Made by a program: the position numbers and the translations under genes
From: Thiopontia sp964344785
GTDB taxonomy: Bacteria > Pseudomonadota > Gammaproteobacteria > GCF-002020875
Reading direction: 5' to 3'
Assembly: GCA_964344785.1 (NCBI GenBank)
Contig: CAYFOR010000104.1
Span: forward strand, 1 to 9,983
Length of the DNA: 9,983 nt
In this document: positions 1 through 8,900 of the stretch, piece after piece
How the letters are laid out: each line of letters starts with the position of its first letter
Position numbering within the stretch: the first letter of the stretch is position 1
The notes under the pieces: generated by a model
Databases searched by the model: none
Told to the model about the DNA's origin: nothing
What the model saw: the letters and a program-made list of their open reading frames with translations, nothing else

Positions 1-77
1 AGTGTTTTATGCAGTCAAATGAGTTTTTGGCCTGTAACGTTGGGACACCAGTGGGTCTGTCTATGTGAGTTGAAACG
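1..77 (+). other. Upstream leader, or tail of an unidentified upstream gene
   Basis: These bases precede the receptor gene. Two of the three forward frames stay open into this stretch. Frame 1 runs from the window edge to a TGA at 79-81, which would overlap the receptor ATG as ATGA, the junction style used twice elsewhere in this cluster. Frame 3 ends at 66-68, and frame 2 stops early at 20-22. None of the short peptides is recognisable as the end of a CheR or CheW, so I cannot say which is real. I see no convincing sigma-70 -35/-10 pair and no terminator hairpin. The receptor is therefore probably transcribed from a promoter further upstream. Confidence 0.3.
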
Positions 78-1484
78 ATGATAACCACGAGACTTTTTCT
101 ACTGGTATTCGTATTTGCACTCTCTTTCAGTGGTATTGCACTGCTGGTCTGGATGGGGAACAACCACCATATCCATGAGCACGAACAGGAAGATCAGTTT
201 CAGCTTCAACTGATTCAGGATGCCTACCTACTCAGAGATCTGACCCGCAGTTATCAGAATCAGCCAACGGCTCACCATGCAGCGCAGTGGAAAGAGGTGC
301 ATCAGAGGGTTCTGACAGGTCATATCCACCGTATCGTCGCTTCAGGGGTTCTGGAAGATCAGATGGAGCAGGAGTTGCTGGATGGGCTGATCGAAATCGC
401 CAACATCTTCGAAGAGCTTGAGCAGATGGTGCGCCCCGACAACAGCAATAGAGACCATCCTGATCCCTACCAGAATCGTCTGTTCAATAATATAGGGGAT
501 CATCTGTCGAAGTTGTTACTGGGCGTCGAGGCCTACTGGAAAGGCAATCAGAAGAGGATGATGGATGATCTGAATTTCCGTACCAGGATGATGATGGTAT
601 TGATGGTTGGACTCATCATACTGGTCTTGCTCTACTCCATACTGACCAGCCGGAAGATCAAGCGGTTACTGACCGAGGTTTCGGTCCGGCTCTCCTCAGC
701 CAGCAGTCAGGTGCATGCTGCATCGGATGCACATCAACAGTTGTTGATCGAACAACTGGAGGCCTCTACCGAGGTTGGTTCCACCATGGATCAGGTCAAC
801 ACATCGGCAAAAGAGACACAGGAATATGCGGAGCAGGCCTATACCAGCACGGAAGGAGTTCTCCGGGCATCGGCAAACTCCAGAGAACAGATTGAGGCGA
901 TGCAGAAGGCGATGCAGATGCTGCAAGAGAAGATGTCTGCGATTGCCGGTCAGATCCAGCAGTTGAGTGAACACTCCGGCCAGATACAGGGAGTCACGGA
1001 GACCATGGCTGACATTGCAGCGGAGACCAACATGCTGGCACTCAATGCAGCCGTGGAGGCATCGCGGGCCGGTGAGTACGGCAAGGGATTTTCGGTGGTC
1101 TCCCAGGAGGTGCGCAAGCTGGCCAACCAGAGCAAGATGGAGGCACAGAGAATTCATACCCTGATCGAGGAGGTCCAGCATGTCACCAGCTCCACGGTGA
1201 TGGCGGCGGATGAGGGAGGGCAGGCACTGCTGTCCACCAGTGAGCGGGTTCATCAGTCAGGTGATGCCTTTCTCTCGATGTCGGATGGGGTGGAGTCCAT
1301 CGTCGATGGGATTCAGATGATCTCTTTCAACGCCAGACAGCAGGCGAGTGCCTTCAAGCAGGTCTCCCAGGCGATGCGGATGATCCATGGCGGAGCAGAG
1401 CAGGCCAATGCAGGTGTGGCCCAGACCCAGCAGGCAATCGATGATGTGATTCACGTTGCCGATGAGTTGGCGCGGATGGTGTGA
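78..1484 (+). CDS. Methyl-accepting chemotaxis protein, HAMP-less transmembrane chemoreceptor
   Basis: This is an inner-membrane receptor of 468 residues that controls CheA through CheW. A first membrane segment lies at about residues 5-26. An extracytoplasmic helical domain (about 28-168) has no ligand motif I recognise. A second membrane segment (about 171-189) is followed by a cytoplasmic coiled coil. The conserved receptor hairpin tip is at about 308-347, with DIAAETNMLALNAAVEASRA followed by GEYGKGFSVVSQEVRKLA. This is the part that contacts CheA and CheW. No HAMP domain lies between the second membrane segment and the signalling helices. Residues 28-38 hold a His/Glu-rich patch (His30, 31, 33, 35). 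The C-terminus (ELARMV) lacks the NWETF-type CheR/CheB tether, as is common outside enterobacteria. The ribosome binding site is weak (TGAG at 66-69). Its stop overlaps the adaptor start, so the two are probably co-translated. Family assignment is secure; the ligand is unknown. Confidence 0.95.
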   Translation: MITTRLFLLVFVFALSFSGIALLVWMGNNHHIHEHEQEDQFQLQLIQDAYLLRDLTRSYQNQPTAHHAAQWKEVHQRVLTGHIHRIVASGVLEDQMEQELLDGLIEIANIFEELEQMVRPDNSNRDHPDPYQNRLFNNIGDHLSKLLLGVEAYWKGNQKRMMDDLNFRTRMMMVLMVGLIILVLLYSILTSRKIKRLLTEVSVRLSSASSQVHAASDAHQQLLIEQLEASTEVGSTMDQVNTSAKETQEYAEQAYTSTEGVLRASANSREQIEAMQKAMQMLQEKMSAIAGQIQQLSEHSGQIQGVTETMADIAAETNMLALNAAVEASRAGEYGKGFSVVSQEVRKLANQSKMEAQRIHTLIEEVQHVTSSTVMAADEGGQALLSTSERVHQSGDAFLSMSDGVESIVDGIQMISFNARQQASAFKQVSQAMRMIHGGAEQANAGVAQTQQAIDDVIHVADELARMV

Positions 1485-2479
1485 TGTCCACTGTCGTTAC
1501 CGTGTTGCTGTTTGAACTGAGCGGTGTGCGTTATGCAGTCAAGGCGGAACTGGTCAGTCAGGTGGTCTGGCTGCCCCAGTTGACACCGGTGGATGAAATG
1601 GCACATTACCATCGCGGCATCTTTAATCTGCAGGGGCAGGTGGTGGAGGTGGTTGATCTCAACCTCCGTCTGGGGCACCCGTCCGAACCTTGCAGCAGCA
1701 GTCACTGTGTCGTCATCCTCTCTCTACAACAGGGGCTGGTCGGGGTGATTGCAAATGATGTGGCAGAGGTTGTGGAACTGGAACTGCTTGAACAGCCCAC
1801 CGATGAATCGGGACCACAGCAGCATGTGATCACTGCCAGAGCGGAATATCGGCAACAGATGGTCATGCTGCTGGATGAAGAGCAGCTTCTACCCCGATTC
1901 AACCATGTCACCGATCAGCTGATCGAGCGGCAGCCGTTTTGTCCCGACCTGGAGGCGGCGGAACAGAGCGTTCTCCAGCAGCGGGCTGACCACTATCGGC
2001 TGCAGGAAGAGAAGAGGGCGCACCTGCAGCGTCATGAGGTTGTTATTGCGACGATTGGCGGAGAGTATTTCGGACTCATGATGGGCAACGGCATTCAGGA
2101 GTTTGCAGAGATGGACGAAATAGAGCCGATCCCCTGCACGCCTCCTCATGTAATCGGCAATATGAATCTGCGGGGAGAACTGGTCACCCTGTTTGACATC
2201 AGCACCTTCATCGGACTGCCTGCCACTGATCATGACACTCCGCAAAATCTGATCGTCTATCCGGTTGAAGGGCTGCTGCTTGGCGTGCTGGTTGATGAAA
2301 TTCACAATGTAATCTCTCTCACTGCCGATCAGGTTCACCCGGTCCCCATCGCGCTTGAAGAGGGGGAGCGGGGGTTCAGTCGGGGAGAATTCAGTTACAG
2401 ACAGCAGATGACCACACTGCTGGATCTGATACAGATGATTGAACAGGGGGAGCTTGAGGTCAACGAGGTGGTCCAATGA
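1484..2479 (+). CDS. Tandem CheW-domain adaptor protein
   Basis: This cytosolic scaffold protein couples receptors to CheA. It has two CheW-type beta domains where classical CheW (about 160 residues) has one. The first spans about residues 8-140 and includes YAVKAELVSQVVWLPQLTPV. The second spans about 184-320 and includes GNMNLRGELVTLFDIS. A charged helical linker (about 145-183) joins them. Domain 2 keeps the NLRG motif whose Arg is important in CheW. In domain 1 the same position reads NLQG, so Arg is replaced by Gln. I prefer the ATG at 1484, which forms TGATG with the receptor stop. An in-frame GTG at 1481 would add one residue, and the numbering here counts from that GTG. The gene ends in an ATGA overlap with the CheA gene. 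The two domains could bridge two partners in the array, but that is inference. Confidence 0.92.
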   Translation: MSTVVTVLLFELSGVRYAVKAELVSQVVWLPQLTPVDEMAHYHRGIFNLQGQVVEVVDLNLRLGHPSEPCSSSHCVVILSLQQGLVGVIANDVAEVVELELLEQPTDESGPQQHVITARAEYRQQMVMLLDEEQLLPRFNHVTDQLIERQPFCPDLEAAEQSVLQQRADHYRLQEEKRAHLQRHEVVIATIGGEYFGLMMGNGIQEFAEMDEIEPIPCTPPHVIGNMNLRGELVTLFDISTFIGLPATDHDTPQNLIVYPVEGLLLGVLVDEIHNVISLTADQVHPVPIALEEGERGFSRGEFSYRQQMTTLLDLIQMIEQGELEVNEVVQ

Positions 2480-4737
2480 TCGAGGATCACGAACTTCGTC
2501 AGCTTTTCGAGGCCGAGAGCGGAGAGCACCTTGCTGCACTGGAGGAAGGCTTTCTTCAGTTGGAACAGGCTCCAGAGAGTGGCGAATTGAGGCAACAACT
2601 GCTCCGGGAGGCCCACAGCCTCAAGGGTGCGGCAAGGATGTTGGGGCTCAGTGAGATCGAACTGCTCTCTCACCGTCTGGAGGAGTTGTTGCGTGATGAT
2701 GGTCGGACTACTTCACCGTCTTCCTTGCAGATCAATCCACTCTTTACCGCAGTGGATGCGCTCAAAGCACTCTCGGCCGAGGCGGTTGACGGTGTACCCG
2801 CCAACATTCAGGTCTCGACCCTGATCAAGGAGCTGGAACCGCCGGTCAATCATGAGACAGAACAGACCGTACGGACTGATGAACCGACGCCATCCTCCAT
2901 CCTGCAGTCCGGTCTGGAAGAGAAGCCACTCCTCTCTTCTGAAAATACCGACAGAGAGAAGATCAGTGCATCCGATTTGGCGGATAGTGTCTCTACAGAG
3001 GCGGAGGCCATTGCCCGGGCAAGCGACTACCGGATTGAGACGATTCGGATTGAGGCAGCCAAGCTGGACGGATTGATGACCCACGTTGGTGAGTTGCTGG
3101 TTACCCGCCGACGTTTTGATGCGAGGCTGGATGAAGTCACCGATCTGTTGAGCCACTGGAAAGGGGTGAAGCGACAACTGCAGCAGGATGGAAAATCCGA
3201 TCTGCAGCTCAAGCGCACGGTTGCAGCCATGGAGTCCATTGGCAGTGGACTGCAGCGATTGGAAGGGGCGCTGCGGAGTGATAATGCACGGCTCGATATG
3301 GTGAGTGAACGGCTGGATGACGGTATTCGTGAATCCAGGATGATTCCGTTGTCGACACTGTTCCAGCAATTCAAACGGATGGTCAGAGATATCAGTGCGG
3401 CACTCGGCAAGGAGATTCGTCTGGTGGTCGAGGGGGGGGAGACGCTTGCCGACAAACGCATTGTGGAGGAGATGAAAGATCCGTTGATGCATCTGTTGCG
3501 CAATGCGATACACCACGGTATAGAGCCTGTAGACACGCGGGAAACCATCGGTAAACCGGCAGTCGGAACGATCCATCTGCGAGGGTTGCTGCAAGGTTCA
3601 AATATCGTGCTGGAGGTTGATGATGATGGCTGTGGTCTTGATCTGGAGAAGATCGCCGCCAGAGCGGTCCACCTGAAACTCTATAGTGAAGAGGAAGTCA
3701 GGGGGATGTCGCCCCAGAAGATTCAGTCTCTGATCTTTCATACCGGGTTTTCGACACAGGAGGTGATTACCGATATCTCCGGAAGAGGGGTGGGCATGGA
3801 TGTGGTTCACCATAACATCGAGGCAATGAAGGGGCGAATGAAGGTTGAAAATCGCCCGGGTAGCGGTGTCTGCTTCTCCTGTGAGCTGCCGCAGACCTTT
3901 GCCACCTCCAGGGTCATACTGGTCAGGGTCAACGAACGGGTGTTTGGTGTTCCGATCGAGTATGTGCACAGTTCATTCTGGGTGCTGCCTGAAGAGATCT
4001 ATCCGCTTGAGGGGCATCCGACCATCACCAGCAATGATGAGCCGCTGTCGGTTGTGACGGCGGCAGAACTACTGGAGCTTGAACTTCCCGAACGTCGACA
4101 GCCAACAGACCGGCTCTCCTGTATCGTTTTGTGGAACGGGGAGAGTCGGCTTGGCATGATTGTGGATGAGATCGTTGATGAACAGGAGCTGGTCCTGAAA
4201 CCGGTTGGAGCAATGATGAAACGGGTCCGCAACGTATCGGGGTGCGGCATTCTGGACACCGGCAAGGTCTGCATGATCCTGAATCCACAGGATTTGATCC
4301 GAACGCTTTATCAACGTAGTGATGCGGTTGGAAAGGTGGTTGTCGAAGAGGGAACGACATCACCACCGGTGGTACTGCTGGTAGAGGATTCGCTGGTCAC
4401 ACGTGCCCAGGAAAAACGGATTCTGGAAGGGGATGGCTATCAGGTTCTCGCTTCCGTGAACGGAGCAGAGGCGTGGCAGCAGCTGCAGCAGCGTTCCGAT
4501 ATCGATGCGGTTGTCAGTGATATCATGATGCCCGAGATGGATGGTTTTGAACTGACCGAGTCGATTCGTGCGGATGAACGTTATCGTGACCTCCCCATCG
4601 TACTGGTCACTACCCGCTCGGCCGATGAAGATCGCATGCGTGGCATGGAGTGTGGCGCCAATGCCTACATCACCAAGGCGGGCTTCAAACAGACGGAGCT
4701 GCTGGAGTCGCTACGGTTGTTGATTGGTCGGTCATGA
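2476..4737 (+). CDS. cheA: Hybrid CheA histidine kinase with C-terminal receiver domain
   Basis: This central kinase of the array has 753 residues. The P1/HPt domain (about 5-100) carries phosphorylatable His47 in AHSLKGAARMLG. Residues 105-180 are a low-complexity acidic linker, with no recognisable P2 CheY-docking domain. The dimerisation helices P3 lie at about 186-310. The ATPase P4 has its N-box at 338-350 (HLLRNAIHHGIE, Asn343), G1 at 382-389 (DDDGCGLD), an F-box at FHTGFST (421-427) and G2 at GRGVGMD (436-442). The CheW-like P5 is at about 476-612. A receiver follows at about 632-750 with acidic pocket Glu637/Asp638, phosphoacceptor Asp682 in SDIMMPEMDG, Thr712 and Lys734. CheA-REC fusions are typical of Wsp-, Frz- and Chp-type systems, where the receiver can act as regulator or phosphate sink. 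Start: ATG at 2476 overlaps the previous TGA, with GAGG at 2465-2468 as ribosome binding site. Confidence 0.96.
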   Translation: MIEDHELRQLFEAESGEHLAALEEGFLQLEQAPESGELRQQLLREAHSLKGAARMLGLSEIELLSHRLEELLRDDGRTTSPSSLQINPLFTAVDALKALSAEAVDGVPANIQVSTLIKELEPPVNHETEQTVRTDEPTPSSILQSGLEEKPLLSSENTDREKISASDLADSVSTEAEAIARASDYRIETIRIEAAKLDGLMTHVGELLVTRRRFDARLDEVTDLLSHWKGVKRQLQQDGKSDLQLKRTVAAMESIGSGLQRLEGALRSDNARLDMVSERLDDGIRESRMIPLSTLFQQFKRMVRDISAALGKEIRLVVEGGETLADKRIVEEMKDPLMHLLRNAIHHGIEPVDTRETIGKPAVGTIHLRGLLQGSNIVLEVDDDGCGLDLEKIAARAVHLKLYSEEEVRGMSPQKIQSLIFHTGFSTQEVITDISGRGVGMDVVHHNIEAMKGRMKVENRPGSGVCFSCELPQTFATSRVILVRVNERVFGVPIEYVHSSFWVLPEEIYPLEGHPTITSNDEPLSVVTAAELLELELPERRQPTDRLSCIVLWNGESRLGMIVDEIVDEQELVLKPVGAMMKRVRNVSGCGILDTGKVCMILNPQDLIRTLYQRSDAVGKVVVEEGTTSPPVVLLVEDSLVTRAQEKRILEGDGYQVLASVNGAEAWQQLQQRSDIDAVVSDIMMPEMDGFELTESIRADERYRDLPIVLVTTRSADEDRMRGMECGANAYITKAGFKQTELLESLRLLIGRS

Positions 4738-4761
4738 TTTGGGAGAGAGTACTTGTGATGC

Positions 4762-4765
4762 GAGG
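4762..4765 (+). promoter_or_regulatory. Ribosome binding site of cheB
   Basis: GAGG lies 8 bases before the ATG at 4774, inside the 36-base gap after cheA. It fixes the CheB start: the upstream ATG at 4758 is out of frame, and the in-frame TTG at 4753 is followed directly by a TGA stop. The gap contains no hairpin, so I see no terminator. CheB is probably part of the same transcript but initiated independently rather than by stop/start overlap. Confidence 0.6.
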
Positions 4766-4773
4766 TTGCCGTT

Positions 4774-5919
4774 ATGGGGGGTAAACACAACAGAGTTCGT
4801 GTTGTGTTGGCTGATGACAGCCTGCTTGCGCTCACCATGATTCAACGCATTCTGACGGCCAATGATACGGTTGAAGTGGTTGGTACGGCCACCGATGGAG
4901 TGGCTGCGCTTGAGCTGGTTGAAAAAGAGCGGCCTGATGTGATCTGTACGGATCTCCATATGCCGAGAATGGATGGGCTGGAGTTGACGCGACGGGTGAT
5001 GAGGCATTATCCAACCCCCATCCTGGTGGTCAGCGTATCCGTGCATGATCGCACCAGCATCAATGTATTCAACCTTTTCGAGGCCGGAGCAGTAGAGGTT
5101 TGCGGCAAACCCGAGCGTGGATTTGCTGTCGATAGCGCGGCGGCACAGGAGCTGTATCGAAAGGTGATGATCCTCTCCAGAGTTCGGGTCTTTCGTCACA
5201 GTGGCCAAGGGGCATCCAGAAAGATGGCAGAGGCTGTTTCAACAGTGAAGGACGATTTGCCAGGTGACGAGGAGACTGAGGTAACGGCAGAGCACAGAAA
5301 AACCGGGGCCAAGGCTGAACAGCACGCTACAGCCCGTCTGGTTGCAATCGGCGGATCAACCGGTGCACCCAATGTCTTCAAACGGATCTTTTCGATGCTA
5401 CCGCAATCCTTTCCGCTCCCTCTGCTCTGTGTACAACATATCAGCAGGGGATTCACCCGGTCGATGGTGGAGTGGTTGGATGATGACACGCCACTACGGG
5501 TCAAAGTGGCCAGTCAGGGGGAGCTGGTGGAATCGGGTGTAGCCTATTTTCCTCCCGACCGTACCCATCTGATGGTCGAGAATGGCAGGATCAGGCTGAT
5601 GGGGGAAGAGAGAGATGATGAGAGCGGGCACCGTCCCTCTGTGGATCGTCTTTTATCATCGGTGGCTGAAGAATATGGCAGGCATGCAATTGCCATCCTG
5701 TTGACAGGCATGGGCAGGGATGGTGCAGACGGTATTGCCCGGGTCCACGCTGCAGGCGGATATACCATCACGCAGGATGAGAGGAGTTCCGTGATCTATG
5801 GAATGCCTCGAGAGGCAGCAAAGTTGACCGCCGTCGATCAGGTGCTTTCAGATCGTGAAATTGCACCTGCGCTGATTCAGTACCTGCATGAGATACGGAC
5901 CAGGATGTTGATAACATGA
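4774..5919 (+). CDS. cheB: CheB chemoreceptor methylesterase/glutamine deamidase
   Basis: This response-regulator enzyme removes methyl groups from receptor glutamates, and deamidates glutamines, when phosphorylated by CheA. It has 381 residues. The N-terminal receiver (about 7-130) has Asp14/Asp15, phosphoacceptor Asp60 in CTDLHMPRMDG, Ser87 and Lys112. The C-terminal methylesterase domain (about 187-372) shows the catalytic triad: Ser195 in IGGSTGAP, His222 in VQHIS and Asp316 in LTGMGRDGADG. The linker at about 140-187 is long and charged, which makes the protein somewhat larger than the roughly 350-residue enterobacterial CheB. All key residues are intact, so it should be active. The partner methyltransferase CheR is not in the window and is expected nearby, most likely upstream. 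The stop overlaps the start of the next gene as ATGA. Confidence 0.96.
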   Translation: MGGKHNRVRVVLADDSLLALTMIQRILTANDTVEVVGTATDGVAALELVEKERPDVICTDLHMPRMDGLELTRRVMRHYPTPILVVSVSVHDRTSINVFNLFEAGAVEVCGKPERGFAVDSAAAQELYRKVMILSRVRVFRHSGQGASRKMAEAVSTVKDDLPGDEETEVTAEHRKTGAKAEQHATARLVAIGGSTGAPNVFKRIFSMLPQSFPLPLLCVQHISRGFTRSMVEWLDDDTPLRVKVASQGELVESGVAYFPPDRTHLMVENGRIRLMGEERDDESGHRPSVDRLLSSVAEEYGRHAIAILLTGMGRDGADGIARVHAAGGYTITQDERSSVIYGMPREAAKLTAVDQVLSDREIAPALIQYLHEIRTRMLIT

Positions 5920-8900
5920 ACAGACCAGCAGATTCCGACACGACAGCAAGACGCATCCTGATCGTTGAAGACAGCCAGATTCAGGCACAGATGATGCGAA
6001 GGATGCTGGAGCGTGCAGGCTACGATGTAAGGCTTGCCGAAAACGGTATTCAGGCACTTCAGCGGTTACGGGAAAAGCCGGTGGATCTGGTGATTACCGA
6101 TATCAATATGCCATTGATAGATGGAATTACCCTCTGTGCCGAGATTCGCAAGGACCCGGAAATCAACAAGCTGCGGGTTATCATTGTAACCACCCTCTCT
6201 GCACCAAGCGATGTGCTCTCTTCAGTCAGTGCAGGGGCCGATCAGTATATTGTCAAACCCTATACGGATGAGTATCTGCTCCGTGTGGTCTCCGCAGAAC
6301 TCAACCATACCGGAAAGACAAACGGTAAAGAGACGCCGGTCGATATCGAGGTTGAGTTTGCAAGTGAGGTTTATCGGGTCAATGCGCCTGCGGAGCAACT
6401 GGTCAAGCTCTTGATTTCGACCTACGAGAATGCCCGCCAACACAACCGGGAGTTGATGGAAGCGCAGGTCGGGATCAAGGAACTCAATCAGGAGTTGCGA
6501 CAGAACCTGCAGGAGATAGAGCGTTCCCGTTCCGAATTGTCATTGAGTGAGGAACGTTTTCGGTCCATTCTGTCGATGGTTCAGGACATCATCTACCTGG
6601 TCAGTCCGGATGGTACGATTGAGTACATCAACCCTGCAGTTGCATCCCTGGGATGGGAGCCGACCGAGTTGATCGGACAGCACTTCAGCCTGTTGCTGGC
6701 GCCGGACAGCATACAGCATGTCAGTCGCGAACAGGTTTTGAGTCGCTTTGCCGGTTACCCAACCGGGGAGGGTGAAGCGCCGAAACTGTTTGATGAACGC
6801 CGAACACAGGAGCGCTCTACCACAGGCCTGGAGGTTGAACTGCAAAGGAAGGGGGGCAGTCGACATAGCCAGCCCCGGGATCACGCACCGACGCCGTTGA
6901 TCGGTGAGGTCAGCAGTGTTGGTTTCTATCATGCCGAGGATACCGGCACCTTGATAGGTTCCATTGGTGTGATTCGTGATATCACCGAACGTAAGGAACA
7001 GGAGCGGTTGGCAAACCGCTTCACTGAAGAGCTGGAGGAGAAGGTAGAGAAACGGACCCGGGAACTCTTTCTCTCCAATCAGCGGCTGGAGCAGACCCTG
7101 AACGAGGTGGAGCAGTATCGAAGTCATCTAGAGCAGGAGGTGGCATCACGCACCGCGGAGCTGGTGCAGGCACGGGACCAGGCGGAGGAGGCCGCAAAGG
7201 CAAAATCCGATTTTCTTGCCAGCATGAGCCATGAGATACGCACACCGCTCAACGCCATTATCGGGATGACCTATCTGCTGAAGCAGGATGAAACCTCTTC
7301 CACAAAGATAGAGCAGCTCGGCAAGATCGAGACTGCCGGCAGTCACCTGCTGGAACTGGTGAACGATGTCCTCGACCTCTCCAAGATCGAGGCGGGCAAG
7401 ATTGCACTGGAGTGGCGACCGATCGAGATCGATACCGTTGTGGCCGAGGTGGCCAGTTTTGTGCAGCAGTTGGCAGAAGAGCGTCAGCTTGCACTGGTTG
7501 TGGAGTGTGAAACCGGATTAACGGTATTGGGAGATCAGACCAGGATCAAGCAGGCGCTGCTGAATCTCTCATCCAATGCGGTCAAATTCACCGAAGAGGG
7601 GTCCATTACCATCCGTTGTGGGGTAGTCGGCAATGATGGGCAACAGGCAACGATACAGTTTGATGTGATCGATACCGGCATCGGCATATCGGAAGAGGGA
7701 AAGAAACAACTGTTCGAGGCATTTCAACAGGCGGACAGCTCGATCACACGCCGTTTTGGTGGAACCGGTCTGGGATTGGCGGTCACCAAGAATATCGTGG
7801 ACAGCATGGGAGGCACGCTTGAGGTTGAGAGCATCCTGGGGAAGGGGAGCCGTTTCTGGTTGCAGATTACACTACCGCTTGCGACGAAGCTGGATGCGGG
7901 TTCCCAGCAGCAGATCACGCTCCAGGCAGATCAGGTTGAACGGTTGTTGAGGGCACAATATGGGGAGAGCCGCATTTTGCTGGTGGATGATGATGAGATC
8001 AATCGAGAGGTCTCTGCAGGTCTGCTGGAGGCAGTCGGCTTGACAACCGAGACCGCAGTCAACGGGGCAGAGGCGGTAGAGCGTGTGGTGGACCGGAAAG
8101 AACCCTATGACCTGTTGCTGATGGATGTACAGATGCCGGTAATGTCCGGCCTGGAGGCTGCCCGACAGATCCGGGCACAGCCGGGCTTACGATCGCTTCC
8201 GATTCTGGCGATGACGGCCAATGCATTCAGTGAAGATCGGGAACGTTGCCTGAAGGCCGGGATGGATGACTTTGTAGCCAAGCCGGTTGATCCCGAGCAG
8301 TTCTACCGTTCACTGCTGACCTGGTTGTCGAAAAGGGATGATCCCGATCAGGAAACAGCGGTCTCAGATGCGTCTGGTGACAAGGAGCCATCTGTCGATG
8401 AACAGCCGGCTGCCGGGCAGGTATCTGAAGCGTGGTATCTGCATCAGTTGGAAAAGATCGATGGGATCGATCTGCAACAGGGGCTGACCGTACTGCGTGG
8501 AAATGGCAAGCGACTGATGCAGTTGCTGGTGCAATTCGTACACCTGCATCGAGAGGATATCAACGAGATTCGCACACTCTGCCTGAAAGGTGAGGTGGGA
8601 ACTGCTGCACGCATGCTCCACACCTTGAAGGGAGGTGGGAGCACACTGGGTCTGACCGACTTCGTACAAGAGGCCATTGAGATTGAAAGTGATCTCAAAA
8701 ATGACCATAGTTGGCTGACGATTGAGCCAAAGGTTGATCGTCTGGATCGCCGTTTTGAGCAGGTTGCGCAGGTCATCGAAGGGTTCGCCGAAAATGAACA
8801 GTCACAAGCAGAGGAGTACTCTTCCAGAGTGCCGGATAAGCGTGCCCAGCATCTGGTGCTGAATACGCTGCGGCAATCGCTGGAATCCGGAGATGCCACA

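Noticed and set aside
7..18. 12-base match TTATGCAGTCAA, also present at 1531-1542 in the adaptor gene
   Set aside because: At 12 bases it is too short, with no flanking similarity, and it is expected occasionally by chance. It is not evidence of duplication.
696..1253. Antisense reading frame (185 codons) opposite the receptor signalling domain
   Set aside because: It mirrors the receptor hairpin codons and has low-complexity Leu/His/Cys content. The sense frame is unmistakably a receptor.
1889..2539. Antisense reading frame (216 codons) across the adaptor/cheA junction
   Set aside because: It covers both well-supported sense genes and shows no domain.
2713..3594. Long antisense reading frame (293 codons, minus strand) inside cheA
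   Set aside because: It lies opposite strongly conserved CheA domains, its translation is Cys/His/Gln/Arg-rich without a recognisable fold, and there is no ribosome binding site or operon logic. It is a codon-bias shadow.
4738..4773. Possible promoter or terminator in the cheA-cheB gap
   Set aside because: 36 bases with no hairpin and no -35/-10 pair. The ribosome binding site is the only signal seen.
6744..6920. Apparent insertion in the hybrid kinase PAS domain (about residues 277-335)
   Set aside because: A long loop with FDERRTQERSTTGLEVELQ before the final strand fits a familiar PAS subtype in sensor kinases. The frame is intact and composition matches, so I do not treat it as a foreign insertion.
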